Shown here: positions 23,512 through 33,403 of the stretch, one piece after another
Layout: every line of letters begins with the position of its first letter
Numbering within the stretch: position 1 is the first letter of the stretch
From: Sodiomyces alkalinus F11
Lineage: Eukaryota; Ascomycota; Sordariomycetes; Glomerellales; Plectosphaerellaceae
Direction: 5' to 3'
Assembly (NCBI RefSeq): GCF_003711515.1
Contig: NW_021167079.1
Location: forward strand, 1,911,471 to 1,975,470
DNA length: 64,000 nt
Position numbers and translations under genes: made by a program
The notes under the pieces: model-generated
What the model saw: only the letters and a program-made list of their open reading frames with translations
The model's database searches: none
Told to the model about the DNA's origin: nothing

Positions 23512-24420
23512 ATGACCGGACAACTCCGCACAATGTCTCTTCGAGCCTCGCGTACTTCCAGGACCAATCGCAATCGGCCGAAGAAATCCGAATTCTCCAA
23601 AGACGCCAGAGCTCATCTAATCTGTTATAACCCGGAGCTCCAGGCTGCTGCGTCCATGTACATCAGTGGTTTCCTTGGGCGAATGTCAACTGCGGAAACT
23701 CATTCCCTTCCTACGCATCAGGGCCGTGCAAGGCATAGCTATCATCACCCGAATCCCAAAGTCTACCCTTCTCCGGCAGCGCCAGTGCGAACTTTCGCGA
23801 AAGCTCCTTCACATTGGAAAAAGGGGCTTCCGGGCAGCGGTGGCAATATGGCTTTGGTGCCCGACGATTACAGCAGGTCCGCCTATACTGTATCAGCCAA
23901 GGCGAGAATGGAGCCGCTCAGATTAGGACTGCGCCACTTGGTCCAGCAGTATCAGGAGACCCGGGAAGTTTGCAACCAACTAAAGACGGAGTTCGATGAA
24001 CAAGTTAGTAATATCAAGGCGTACTGCGGTATGGGTACCCTCGACAGGCTGTGGAAGGAGAAAAATCGATCCAACAGAGAATCGGGGCAAGGCTTGGATG
24101 CCAAGCTGTGCGCTGTCCAGTTCTGTCTCGACAACTTCGAGAATCACCTTTTCCGGGTCTCTATCCCAAGGCAAGCCAACGAACAAGTTATTCGCATCCA
24201 AGAAAGTGGGCGGAGAGTAGTAGGTTTGATGAGGCAGACCAGACGCAGTCGGGTTTCTCTGCACCGGCTCGTGGCGGAACTGAGCCAAGGTGAAGTAGAG
24301 GCGGACCCAGATTCGGAGGAGAACAAGGTCCTATTTAAAGGGCAGGACGGCTCGGGTGACGGTTGCGAGCATCATCTCGACGAAGACCAAAGCGCTAACG
24401 CTGGGGACGATATCCAGTAG
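23512..24420 (+). CDS. Hypothetical protein, 302 residues, no known family
   Basis: An uninterrupted frame from ATG at 23512 to a TAG at 24418. I do not recognise it. The N-terminal 30 residues are basic and Ser/Arg-rich (SLRASRTSRTNRNRPKKSEF). The middle part, residues about 130-270, is predicted-helical by eye, with LRLGLRHLVQQYQETREVCN and FDEQVSNIKAYCGMGTLDRL, and could form coiled coils. The last 40 residues are strongly acidic (DPDSEENK, DEDQSANAGDD). There is no signal peptide or membrane span. Coding is supported only by length (909 nt without a stop) and a non-random charge layout. The gene lies between the foldback element and the methyltransferase gene, in a region that looks accessory. 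In-frame ATGs at 23533 and 23656 are alternative starts. Confidence 0.45.
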   Translation: MTGQLRTMSLRASRTSRTNRNRPKKSEFSKDARAHLICYNPELQAAASMYISGFLGRMSTAETHSLPTHQGRARHSYHHPNPKVYPSPAAPVRTFAKAPSHWKKGLPGSGGNMALVPDDYSRSAYTVSAKARMEPLRLGLRHLVQQYQETREVCNQLKTEFDEQVSNIKAYCGMGTLDRLWKEKNRSNRESGQGLDAKLCAVQFCLDNFENHLFRVSIPRQANEQVIRIQESGRRVVGLMRQTRRSRVSLHRLVAELSQGEVEADPDSEENKVLFKGQDGSGDGCEHHLDEDQSANAGDDIQ

Positions 24421-25536
24421 GGGTTGCAGGAGGATCTTGTAGAACCGACTCGGGTGGATGTCATGGGAGCCGCGAACATTATATCCGTCAGTAGTATCCT
24501 TAGCTCAACGGTCAGACCAGAAGAGGGAATAGAAGCTAACCTGCGGGGGAAAAATGAAGCATTGTCGTCTCCAGAGTAATCGGAATCGAATTATGGGTGA
24601 ACCGAGGGTTATGGAGGACCCCCGGCTGCGGTACCCACGCTGCGTATTGCACTCAAGTGTCCTTACACAATCTTCGCAACGGCTCTCCCATAGGCACACC
24701 GAGTCCGCTGGCCATCCTCCCCTCGAAGAGGGTACACGAGGGGGCGGCCCGGGGCCTGCTTTTCTGATGCCAATTGCAGACGTGATGTCACGCAAGGCCC
24801 TCACAGGCAGACCCGTTCCTCGCCGCATAGCAGGAGGCTGAAGGGTGGTGACTTGAAGAGATTACTCCGAATTTCTCATATGCCAGGAATGAGAGACTGC
24901 TTGCGCAATCTCTCTGTTTGTGGCATAGAAACGCAGCTTTGGAGACGACAATGCTTGAAGAGGGAGAAAAAAAAAGTAAGTTGGAAAATTTGCGGGAGCA
25001 TGGGGGGTTTTGTGCTTGAATTTTGAGTGGGGTCTCTGAGTCAGCCGCAGCCTTGTGGGCAAGGAGTGTGACAGAGACCCGTTGCCAGTTACGTGTGCGG
25101 GGCTTTTTGTGCATTGCTGATTGGATTTAGGATTTGCCCCACCTTCCTATTCTAGATAGCTCCAGCTGCGACGGACGAAGTGGCTTCGCGGTAGGTTCAC
25201 CGTTCACCCCCACTATCAGGGTCCACAACGACAGGCACTCCGAAGGTGCCTGACCCTGACCCACGAACTCCGAAAGTATACACGTGTACTTCGTACGAGA
25301 GTCGGTATCCGAGATTAGAACGAAATGTATACGTATACCTACCTTAGGTTTGGCGTGAAGGCTCCTCACGAAGGAAACCGCGGATGTGGGGTATTGGGTA
25401 CGTATCCTGTCACATTTCGAGCAAATTTCCGAGCAACATACTTTTGAGAAAAAAGAAAAAAAAGGTGGCCAACCATCAGAGTGAAATGCCTACTTGCAAG
25501 GCGCCCGGCCCATTCAGCTTCAAGCATCAAGATATC
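24421..25536. other. Intergenic, no gene seen
   Basis: About 1.1 kb upstream of the Efm2-like gene. It contains one exact copy of the palindromic word GTACTTCGTAC (25286-25296) and A-rich stretches near 24,965 and 25,445. It should hold the promoter of the methyltransferase gene. Confidence 0.5.
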
Positions 25537-25569
25537 ATGCGAGTTGCCGCGAGCTGGAAGGTTATCACG

Positions 25570-26793
25570 ATGATACTGGATCCCAAGGACTTCCCGCAGA
25601 TATGGCAGAAGCCGTCAAGTGTAGACCTCCTGGAGTGTCTTAAACACTTAGAGCTCAGCCCGCCGATTTGGAATCACAAGCGTAGGCGGTCGGAAATTAT
25701 TCAGGAGCAAGAGGCCACTGCTTACACGCGGCGGGAAACGTCGATGTACCTATCTACTATCATCAAGAGCGGCCTTTCCTGGATCGAGTCCGAAGATGAG
25801 AAGGAAGCCATCTGGTCGGAGGCAAGTCGCCGACTGTCGGAGAGATGTGGGAGAGCAGGTTTGTCTTATTCATGACATTAACTTTCTCGTGTCTACTCTA
25901 CCCAGCGCCTCTCCTAATCGCTTTCTTCTTTTCTCCCCTTTCTAGCCATGGGCGAAATCATCCGTAGATGGCCATTCAGAGAAGACGCCCTTTCACCCTC
26001 CTTCGAGCTGACCATCCGCGAACCCCCCCTGACGGGAGATTCCCTGGGGCTCAAGACGTGGGGCTCATCCTACGTTCTGGCCCAGCACCTGCCGCGCCTT
26101 GGCTCAACATCTTTGTTCCGCCTGTTCGACGAGTCTCTGGGTCAACCCAGGCCGCCAGTCCTTGAGCTCGGCTCAGGGACCGGTCTCCTGGGCTTAGCTG
26201 CGGCGGCTTTGTGGAAAGTCCACGTCGTCCTCAGCGACTTGCCTGAGATCATGGCCAATCTGCGACACAATGTCGAGACGAACAGCGCCGTCGTTGAGTC
26301 CATGGGTGGCTCGCTTGACTGCGGCGCCCTGACATGGGGAGGCTCGGAGGACGAGGTCGACCAGGACCTATTCTCCAAGAAGAACCAGTTCAAGGTCCGT
26401 TTTCCCCCCTTCCTCATCCCCATTCATGTTCACTCCCGTTTCGGCTCATAGCAGCTGACGACTGACCCCTGTTTTTTTTTCCAGCTTGTCCTCGCGGCTG
26501 ACCCGCTTTACGATGACGACCACCCATTTCTTCTGGCCAGCGCTTTCTCAGATCATCTATCGCTCGATGAGACCTCGCGTGCTGTAGTCATGGTACCGCT
26601 GCGAGATGCAGCCACGCAGCGTCTACTCGAGAAGTTTCGAAATGCCATGTTCGCAGGCCCGGACGTCCTGACTTGTGTTGAGGAAGGTATACTCGATGGG
26701 CAAGACGACTGGGACGAGAACGAAGCGTCGAGCAACGTGCAGTGTTGGTGGGGTATCTTCGTTCGCAGCCAACATCAAGACAGGGAGGTATGA
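25570..26793 (+). CDS. EFM2: Efm2-type protein-lysine N-methyltransferase
   Basis: Seven-beta-strand SAM-dependent methyltransferase of the METTL21/Efm2 group; yeast Efm2 methylates a lysine of translation elongation factor 2 in the cytosol. Exons 25570-25858, 25946-26394 and 26485-26793 give 348 residues. The N-terminal part contains LSWIESEDEKEAIW and SRRLSERCGRAAMGEIIRRW across intron 1, a conserved fungal block. Motif I is VLELGSGTGLLGLAAAAL (about residue 165). The post-I acidic strand is VVLSDLPEIMANLRHNV, and the DPLY motif after intron 2 is LVLAADPLYDDDHPFLLA. The ATG at 25570 (MILDPKDFPQIWQKPS) fits related starts; in-frame ATGs at 25537, 25486 and 25384 would add up to 62 residues. 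Donors are GTTTGT and GTCCGT, both non-consensus but phase-consistent. Family certain, exact substrate inferred. Confidence 0.88.
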
Positions 26794-27260
26794 TGTTGCT
26801 GTTGATCTTGTGCATTTTGGCCAAGGGGCATTTGCATGATAGACGCATAATAGACTGACTCATAGACATACAAGCAGTACTTGGGGTAAATGGCATGACA
26901 AAGAACAGAGAATGAATACACGAGGATATGATATGATCCAAGTCCCGTGGATCTTTTATCTTTTACCACAGGGTGAGTTGTCATCACAGTCAGTATACTG
27001 ACCTAAACGGACGCAGTCTGTTTAAGGCAGCCATGGCCAGGGCAGTAAAAGTCCACTCAATTATGTTGCTCAGATATTCCGTTGACCTTGTTTATATGGC
27101 ATGCTTGATATGCTTTTATGCATGTTAATACTATCCATAAGTGGAATTAGGACAGTGGAAAGAGCATAAGACCCGAAACAATGGTAAGTATATTAAGAAC
27201 CACCCTTATGAGTTGAGTCTAAGTGACTTGGCTGTTAACAAACGTACTTACCACACACAA
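26794..27260. other. Intergenic, no gene seen
   Basis: 3' flank of the methyltransferase gene leading into the tandem repeat. A+T content rises from about 27,050. No coding or RNA gene recognised. Confidence 0.5.
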
Positions 27261-27626
27261 TAGACTCTCTATAGGTAAACACTACTCATACGTTCTCTTT
27301 ACACAGAACTGATTTTCTCTTTATCTTGGGCGCGCCAGCCCGGTTTTCTATTATCCCTACTCTTCTGCGTCACCTTACAGAGTGATTTGGTTACAGTCTT
27401 ATTCTTGCCCAGCTCCCTATTCCTTCTTGTTGAGGGATAACAATAGACTCTTTATAAGTAAACACTATTCATATGTTCTCTTTACACAAAACTGATTTTT
27501 CTCTTTATCTTGGGCGCGCCAGCCTGGTTTTCTATTATCCCTACTCTTCTGCGTTACCTTACAGAGTGATTTGGCTACAGTCTTAGTCTTGCCCAACTCC
27601 CTATTCCTTCTTGTTGAAGGATAACA
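27261..27626 (+). repeat. 183-bp direct tandem duplication
   Basis: Copy 1 runs 27261-27443 and copy 2 runs 27444 to about 27,626; both begin TAGACTCT and share CTTTATCTTGGGCGCGCCAG. I count about eleven substitutions and one single-base indel. Nine substitutions are C-to-T or G-to-A going from copy 1 to copy 2, one is the reverse transition and one a transversion. Degenerate pieces resembling the start of the unit recur near 27,672 and 27,724. It may be a relic of a larger element, but there is no coding sequence to say which. Confidence 0.9.
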
Positions 27627-27802
27627 ATACGCGCGGTGAGTTTCCAGCCTCTCCTTCTCACTAACCATTAAGTATAAAGACTACTCGTATCGTATTTATT
27701 TGGCGTTCGGTTTGAAGAACGCGACATAAAGATTACTCGCACACTGAGCAATGAACCCAGTCACATAATATCACAGCATATTTACAGGATACTCACATCA
27801 AC

Positions 27803-29297
27803 ATGCCTCGAGGGAGAGAGTACACGTCTGTGCAGATCCGCTTCATTCTCGCGGCAGTTCTGAGAAAGGAGTCGGTCAATTCCATTATATCAAGCTACCA
27901 CGAGAGGTTTCAGAAGACCCTGAGACCTCAACAGATTCGCTATGTCCGGATCAAGTATGGCAACGATCCAGTCTTGAAGTGCGTGGATGTCCTCCACCCC
28001 AGGGCCCCAACCACGCGGTGATGCTGACCCCCTCAAGCACCTGCTTGGTCAATCAAGTCGTCAAGACGAGGAAATAGTACGATAGCGACTCCTCGTCCAG
28101 TGCCTGTTCCTCTCCCCGGTGAGCTCAATTTCTCCTTCACCAATACGGGCACGCCTTTCGGCTCCTTTCAGGGTCATCGAACTTGCCCCTGATAACAGCC
28201 CAACGGTCTCCAGAGGACATTCTTTCGTTAAGACACGTAAGTACTGACTTGATATCGGCAGGCGGGTCAAACGACTCAGAACAACAGGGGACGGTGGTAC
28301 AAAAGAGCAGCTCAAACCGAGTGCCAGGACAGCTTCAACTCAGCTAGGGGCTACTCCGCCATCGCCACGTCAAGTCAGCACTGTACCCTCTGTCCCAGAC
28401 CCAGCAGTTTCCCCCATACTGCCCCTCGTCCAGAACTATCAGAGCAAAGTTCATATCCCCTTGGATCAGGCGTCGATGTTCACCTTTCCCTGCCCACAAC
28501 TTTTTCAACCACCCCCGGCACTTCAAACAAGCGAGATAAGATGGGCAACGCAGCAACAATTCAGCAAGGGTGACTACCCCTGTTCAGACAGCTCTCAACC
28601 CCTAGGCCACACTATTGCGTTCTGCCACCGACAGCAAAGTAAACCATCTTCCGGCGTTGCTGCCACCGTGGACAATACCTTCAGCGGGTTGTTCAGCCTT
28701 GGGCTCTCTGAGAAGTCGACGTCGCAGAATAACTCAAGCCCTAGCTGCACCTTGCAGTCCTGGGGTGACAACGATACGAACAGCGGCCATGGTGCCACGT
28801 ACAACGACTACGGTACTTCTTCTCAGAGAATGGCTCAAGAGTCGAACATCCCTGGCTATTCTGCCTCTACACAAAGGCAACCATGGGATCTCCCCGGAAC
28901 ACCATCGGCCTACAACACGGCATTGCTTCCTCGCAAAGACAACGCAACTCCACAGTATTACGACAATATCACCAGTACAGCAGAATATACCCCGGAACTT
29001 CAAGGCCATCAATTAACCTTCGAACCTGACGTCACTTTATGGGCCCTAACAGACAATCAACAAGATATACCCCTGGATCCCGAACTCCTCCCGGGGGGCC
29101 AGTACTTCACGGATCAAGAGGACACTCCGGCCGGGCCATGGAACCAAACCAAGAGCGACATAGACTTTGCTTCCATAGACTGGAGCGCGCTTCTCAACGC
29201 GCAACCGCAGGCCACCACAGCCCCAACTCAAGATCGCTCTGCAGAGGTTGCTCTTGCTACGTTCGAAGAGATGGAGACCACGTACCAGCCGTCGTAA
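27803..29297 (+). CDS. Putative HTH protein with acidic C-terminus (candidate regulator)
   Basis: Exon 1 from ATG 27803 encodes MPRGREYTSVQIRFILAAVL and, further on, FQKTLRPQQIRYVRIKYGND, a short basic helix-turn-helix-like unit seen at the start of various fungal proteins. A phase-2 GTGCGT donor at 27979 and a CAG acceptor ending at 28261 would join it in frame to the long second exon 28262-29297, giving 403 residues; this 283-nt intron is my inference. The second exon starts RVKRLRTTGDGG, is rich in Ser, Gln, Pro and Asn, and ends with an acidic/aromatic stretch (LDPELLPGGQYFTDQEDTPA, then SDIDFASIDWSALLN) of the kind found in activation domains. I know no named family. The stop codon overlaps a perfect GTAAGT at 29294, so the transcript could continue (see findings). 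It lies between the tandem repeat and the NUMT. Confidence 0.45.
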
Positions 29298-29304
29298 GTA
29301 ACGG

Positions 29305-29965
29305 CCTCTAAGTTATAAACCTAAAGGTTTAACGATAATAATAAAAGAAAATTACCGAGAAACAACATTTTTAAGTGAAAAATGTGCTGGAAAAATAGTG
29401 AAAATTTATTATTATAGTTCGATAAAAGTATGATATATAACCATACCTAGAGACTAATATAAGTAAGCTAGTAGTGAATACGAAGGCGTTAATAAGCTAA
29501 ATAATTATAAAGGAACTCGGTAAAATAACTACCGTAATTTCGGGAGAAGGAGTGCTTATTAGTCCTGATTAATATCGGGTAAAAATAAAGAAGCATAAAA
29601 TCGTGTTATACGACTATTTAATTAAATAAAGTATTTTGCTGAAAGATAAGATAATAAATCTAAGTATTGGGTATGATATCTGCCCGATCCCGGCAGGTTA
29701 ATAGATATAACTAAGTTAGGAATAATTTGGTGTTAACGGAAGCCCCGGTTAATGGCGGCCTTAACGTGAGGGTCCTAAGGTAGCGAAATGCCTTAGCCGT
29801 TAAATGCGGTCTTATATGAATGATGTAACGATATAATAGCTCTCTCTATGATTGACTCAGTGAAATTATCATAACTGTGCAGATACAGTTTACCTCTAGT
29901 TAGACGAGAAGACCCTACGCAGCTTTACTGTTACTAACGTCGGACGACAAATCCATTGGGTTCGA
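29305..29965 (+). pseudogene. NUMT: fragment of mitochondrial large-subunit rRNA (rnl)
   Basis: An AT-rich block unlike its neighbours. It carries blocks that are conserved in LSU rRNA: GGTCCTAAGGTAGCGAAATG (29,771 on), AATCGGTAAAT-type neighbours such as AAGGAACTCGGTAAAATAAC (about 29,510), GTAATTTCGGGAGAAGGAGT, GATTGACTCAGTGAAATTAT, and GACGAGAAGACCCTACGCAG then CTTTACTGTTACTAACG. They appear in the order of the rRNA, covering roughly helices 4-5 domains. At positions that are C in nearly all LSU rRNAs (CTCGGCAAAA, CGTAACTTCGG) this copy has T, so it is decayed. Both flanks are nuclear-type sequence, so it is a nuclear insertion of mitochondrial DNA. Boundaries are good to a few tens of bases. 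Confidence 0.85.
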
Positions 29966-31112
29966 TTGGGCGCTTGCCAATGTTGCGGAACAGTGCCAGG
30001 AGGGGGAGGGTCTAATCTTAGCTCAAGGCTTGGTGATCTGGGAGGGGAGAATGTAGCTGACCAAGTCCCGGAAACGAAGCAAGACGATTATATTGCGTGG
30101 ATTAGAGGAGAGGAAATATGGGATGGATTTGATGACAATTATCATGAGGATTTAGACAAGCTGAGGTCGTCGGGGACTGCCTAGGTGTCGTGCAATGTTG
30201 GGAAACTGAGACAGCCATGTTGGGTCAGTATGCATATCGGGAAGAACATTCTTACTTCAAGGGATTTATACGCGGTTCTTTAGGCGTGGCTAGTGGTATG
30301 GCGAGCTCAGGGAGTTGTAGACGGGTCGGGAGGACATAGTTGTAAGGAGAACATACACATGAATGATATAAGAGACCACATATACAGGCATTACAGACAT
30401 TCCTGGAAAGAGAGTGGTCTTGGGGCGAGGAGAAATATAGAGGTGTATAAATACGGAATTACCTCTACCATCCCCTATACACCGCCAAGTTTACACCGTA
30501 TGCGACAAATCTCGCTTCTCGTCAAGGTCTGTCAAGGGTAGAAGAAAGCCCAATAACCATTGTTCTTATCCAGTGTGCAGGGAAAGTGAACGACGACGGC
30601 GACCTCCCATCTCTTTTTTTTCGTCGCTGATTAGAATTCTCTTAAATCAACTCGCAGCCTTTCACCAAATCTACCTCGTAGAAAAGGGATAAAACGAAAG
30701 CACTTCCTCCAGCCCCGGGCGCCAGAAAACAAAAGCCATCCAAAATGGGTATCTCGTACTCGTGCATGAATAACGAATGTATGGGAGTCGTAAGCTGCGT
30801 TGCTCGCTGCCTCGTTACGCCTTGGAAGGGCAGCTAGCTTCTCCTGGGAGAAGTCGACGGGCTGAGATGATTTGCGCGTGTGCGCATAGGAAAAAAAAAT
30901 ATGGAAAAAGGTGGAGAAAAGAGAAGAAAAGGGGGGGGAGGATGGGCATCACTATATATGGATATAGATTCGCGTTGACATTCGACTTCGGCTGATTGTC
31001 AGATGATTGTCGCGACGGGGAGTAGGGATAGTCGACTATCGGACTTGGCCTTAAGGATGCAGCTACCAGCGGCGCTGGTGCCTGTCCAGTGTCCAGAAAA
31101 GGGGCACCGGCG
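29966..31112. other. Intergenic with one short acidic frame
   Basis: A 72-codon plus frame at 29966-30184 encodes an acidic segment (QDDYIAWIRGEEIWDGFDDN) whose composition looks protein-like, but the product is unrecognised. It could be a downstream exon of the gene at 27803 or a separate fragment. The rest, to 31112, shows no gene; it includes 3' flank of the minus-strand gene that follows. Confidence 0.4.
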
Positions 31113-33403
31113 CTAGATGGCGATGCCCACATTCTTCCTTGTTTCGGATTCTTCAATAGGGAACCCAAAGACGAGCCTAAACAAGTCTCTTAGAAAGGCG
31201 TAATGGGCGGATCGGTGGACCATGAAATTGACACTCTTAGCCACATCCTGGGCAAACACACGCTTGCCCCTGGCCGGTAAGATGGACGATGGGCTCCTGA
31301 ACGCCGCATCCCCCAGGACTACGTTGCGGTAGGTTTGAAGCAAGGCCGTGTTCGCCGCCGAGTTCCCGAAAGAACCAGCGGGGAGCTGCTTTACAAACGC
31401 ATGGAGGGAGGCCATGCCGGCCTTGCCGTCGTTGGCCTGGTCGCGAACGAAGCCGACGTTCATGGCGGCTTTGAGCATGAGGGCCTTGACGCGGGTAACG
31501 TTGATGTCGTCGCCGGCCGTTGCAGCGGTGGCGGTACTGGACGTTTTGGCGCTGGATTGCGAGTAGGAGGAGAGGTTGGAGGCACTGCTGGACCAACGGC
31601 CACCACGGCCCGAGTCGGATGTGGTCCCGAGGACGAGGATATTGGGGACCTTGGGCGACTCGCTCTCTGGAGAGATGGGCGTGTCTTCGAACTCGGTGAC
31701 GGGGGTCTCGGGGACGGGAGGCGGTTTGTTGCGGGGCCGCTCTTCCGCCAGGCCTAGGCTCTTGTGACTCTCCCGTTTGGAGTGCATGGAGCGGTTCGAG
31801 GAGCGGCTCTCGCGGCCGTTGGTTTGATCGCTGGGGAAAAAGCTGGTCTGACTCGGTCGGGGGGTGTTCCGATCCGGTCTCACCCGGGTCCAACCGTCCC
31901 GGAAGATGTCGCAGAGTTCCCAGCAAGCCTGTACGGCTGACCCGAGAAGTTCCTCGTCCGGAGACTTGTTATCACGCTTGTTCTGTCTCAGGCTGAAGAG
32001 CATCTCGGCTAGCGACCAGCATGCCTTGAGGAGAGAGTCGGTTTCATCAGCCACCTCGCCTCGTTGTTTCATCAAACGGTGACATAATGTGATATAAAAC
32101 TCCAGTGTCCTCTCCTGGAATGGCGCGGGAATGTTCCGGAAGTCTTGGGCGCTGTAGAGGCTGCGACAAAATCAGCCCAAACCCGCTTATGCTGTAGACA
32201 AAAAAAAGGGGGGGAAAAAGGCAAACGTACTGATTGCTGAGCTCAAAATTTACCCGAAGAATAGAGTCAGCAACCTCGTCTTTCCTATGCCTGACATCAA
32301 ACAAGGACTGGCAAAAGTCCCTGCATAGATCCAGGCTCTCGCGGACACTGAATGAAACATTATCCTGGTCTCGGTTGTCGTATAAGCGTTGGCACAATTT
32401 CCAGCAGGCCATCCATGCCTTTTCATGAGCATCGGGTGTCCCCGAGTTGTGAAAGACTCGGCTCCGATGAAATGAGCTGAGGCTTGCCAATGTGTTGCAA
32501 AGCGTCCAGCACTCCTGGAGCGCTGTCCGAAGAGCTTTGATCTCCGTCTCCTCTCGGGGAAGGCCGGGTGTCGCAAAGACTTCCTCTTCGTAGTTTTCCG
32601 TGTCCGTCTCGGCTTCTCGGATCTCGTCGATTTCTGCGAACCCCCAAGTCAGACGAAGCGCAGGCACAGGTTGGGAAGGAGACCAACATACTCTCGAGGC
32701 TGCTGGTGCTGCTGGACCTGACGCGTGATGATTCGCTCAGCATGTCTTCCAGATCCTGTGCTCTGGGCGTAGCACTGTCTATACTGTATCTGACGGCGGT
32801 GACGTCTGTCGATAGGGGAGGAGGATGGGGTTGAGTAGGGGACTGTGGATGTGCACGTGCAGGTCAGCCCCGAGAAAAGAGGAAATGGTTGAGATGTAAA
32901 GGGCTTTCGTCCTGGGGGGACACCCATCCGTACCTTCAATTGATTATCCGTCACTGTCTGCTGACTCGCGGTATCGGCTCTTGGAGAGGACCTCGTACTT
33001 GTTTGTTCTGATCTTGCGACTGGCTCGCTGGAGGTCTGCCTTTTCGTTAGTCGCGCGACCTTTCCGGCTAGGAGTCTGACAGGCCAGGGATTCAGTACCC
33101 AATGCCGGAAACTCTCGGGGGCGTGAATGACAGAAACGGCCTCTTCGCCCGACTGTCGCAGGTGATCGGGGACACTCGTCGAAATCATCCTTAGCTGAGC
33201 TATACGTCAATCCAAGTCTGATCACTCTCCTCGTCGCCTGCAGCCGAAGAAAAAGAAAAACCCACCTGTGGTTGGGAGGTTCTATTGGCCATGGACTGGT
33301 GTTGAGCCTCGTCGAACTCCTCATCTTCGATCTCGGTTGTCTCGGTGCCGTTCGACGTGACGGGGGATGGGCCGACAATATCGCTGGGGCTCATTAAATG
33401 CAT
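31113..33403 (-). CDS. Conserved fungal protein of unknown function (666 residues, DUF7624-like)
   Basis: Exons: 33403-33266, 33194-32934, 32842-32692, 32633-32231 and 32160-31113; all phases agree and sum to 667 codons. The N-terminal third is disordered. The core, from about residue 190, is a series of helices each with a Trp-Cys or Cys-Trp core: LRTALQECWTLCNTLASLSS, AWMACWKLCQRLYDN, SLDLCRDFCQSLFDV, LLKACWSLAEMLFSL and AVQACWELCDIFRDGW. This looks like an alpha-helical repeat. After a Ser/Pro-rich linker the C-terminal domain reads VTRVKALMLKAAMNVGFVRD and later RSAHYAFLRDLFRLVFGFPI. I believe it is the fungal family catalogued as DUF7624, but the function is unknown to me. No signal peptide or membrane span. 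An acceptor lies immediately before the start ATG, so a 5'-leader intron is likely. Confidence 0.8.

Noticed and set aside
24480..24560. TTAGCTCAACGGTCAGA near 24,499, resembling a tRNA D-arm
   Set aside because: No matching acceptor, anticodon or T arm at the right distance; the T-loop word is absent.
27340..27536. GGGCGCGCC words in both tandem units as a protein-binding site or origin
   Set aside because: Only a restriction-like palindrome that is duplicated with the repeat; no further support.
29771..29945. Functional rRNA gene
   Set aside because: The block resembles mitochondrial LSU rRNA but is a fragment with changes at near-universal bases, in nuclear context; called a NUMT instead.
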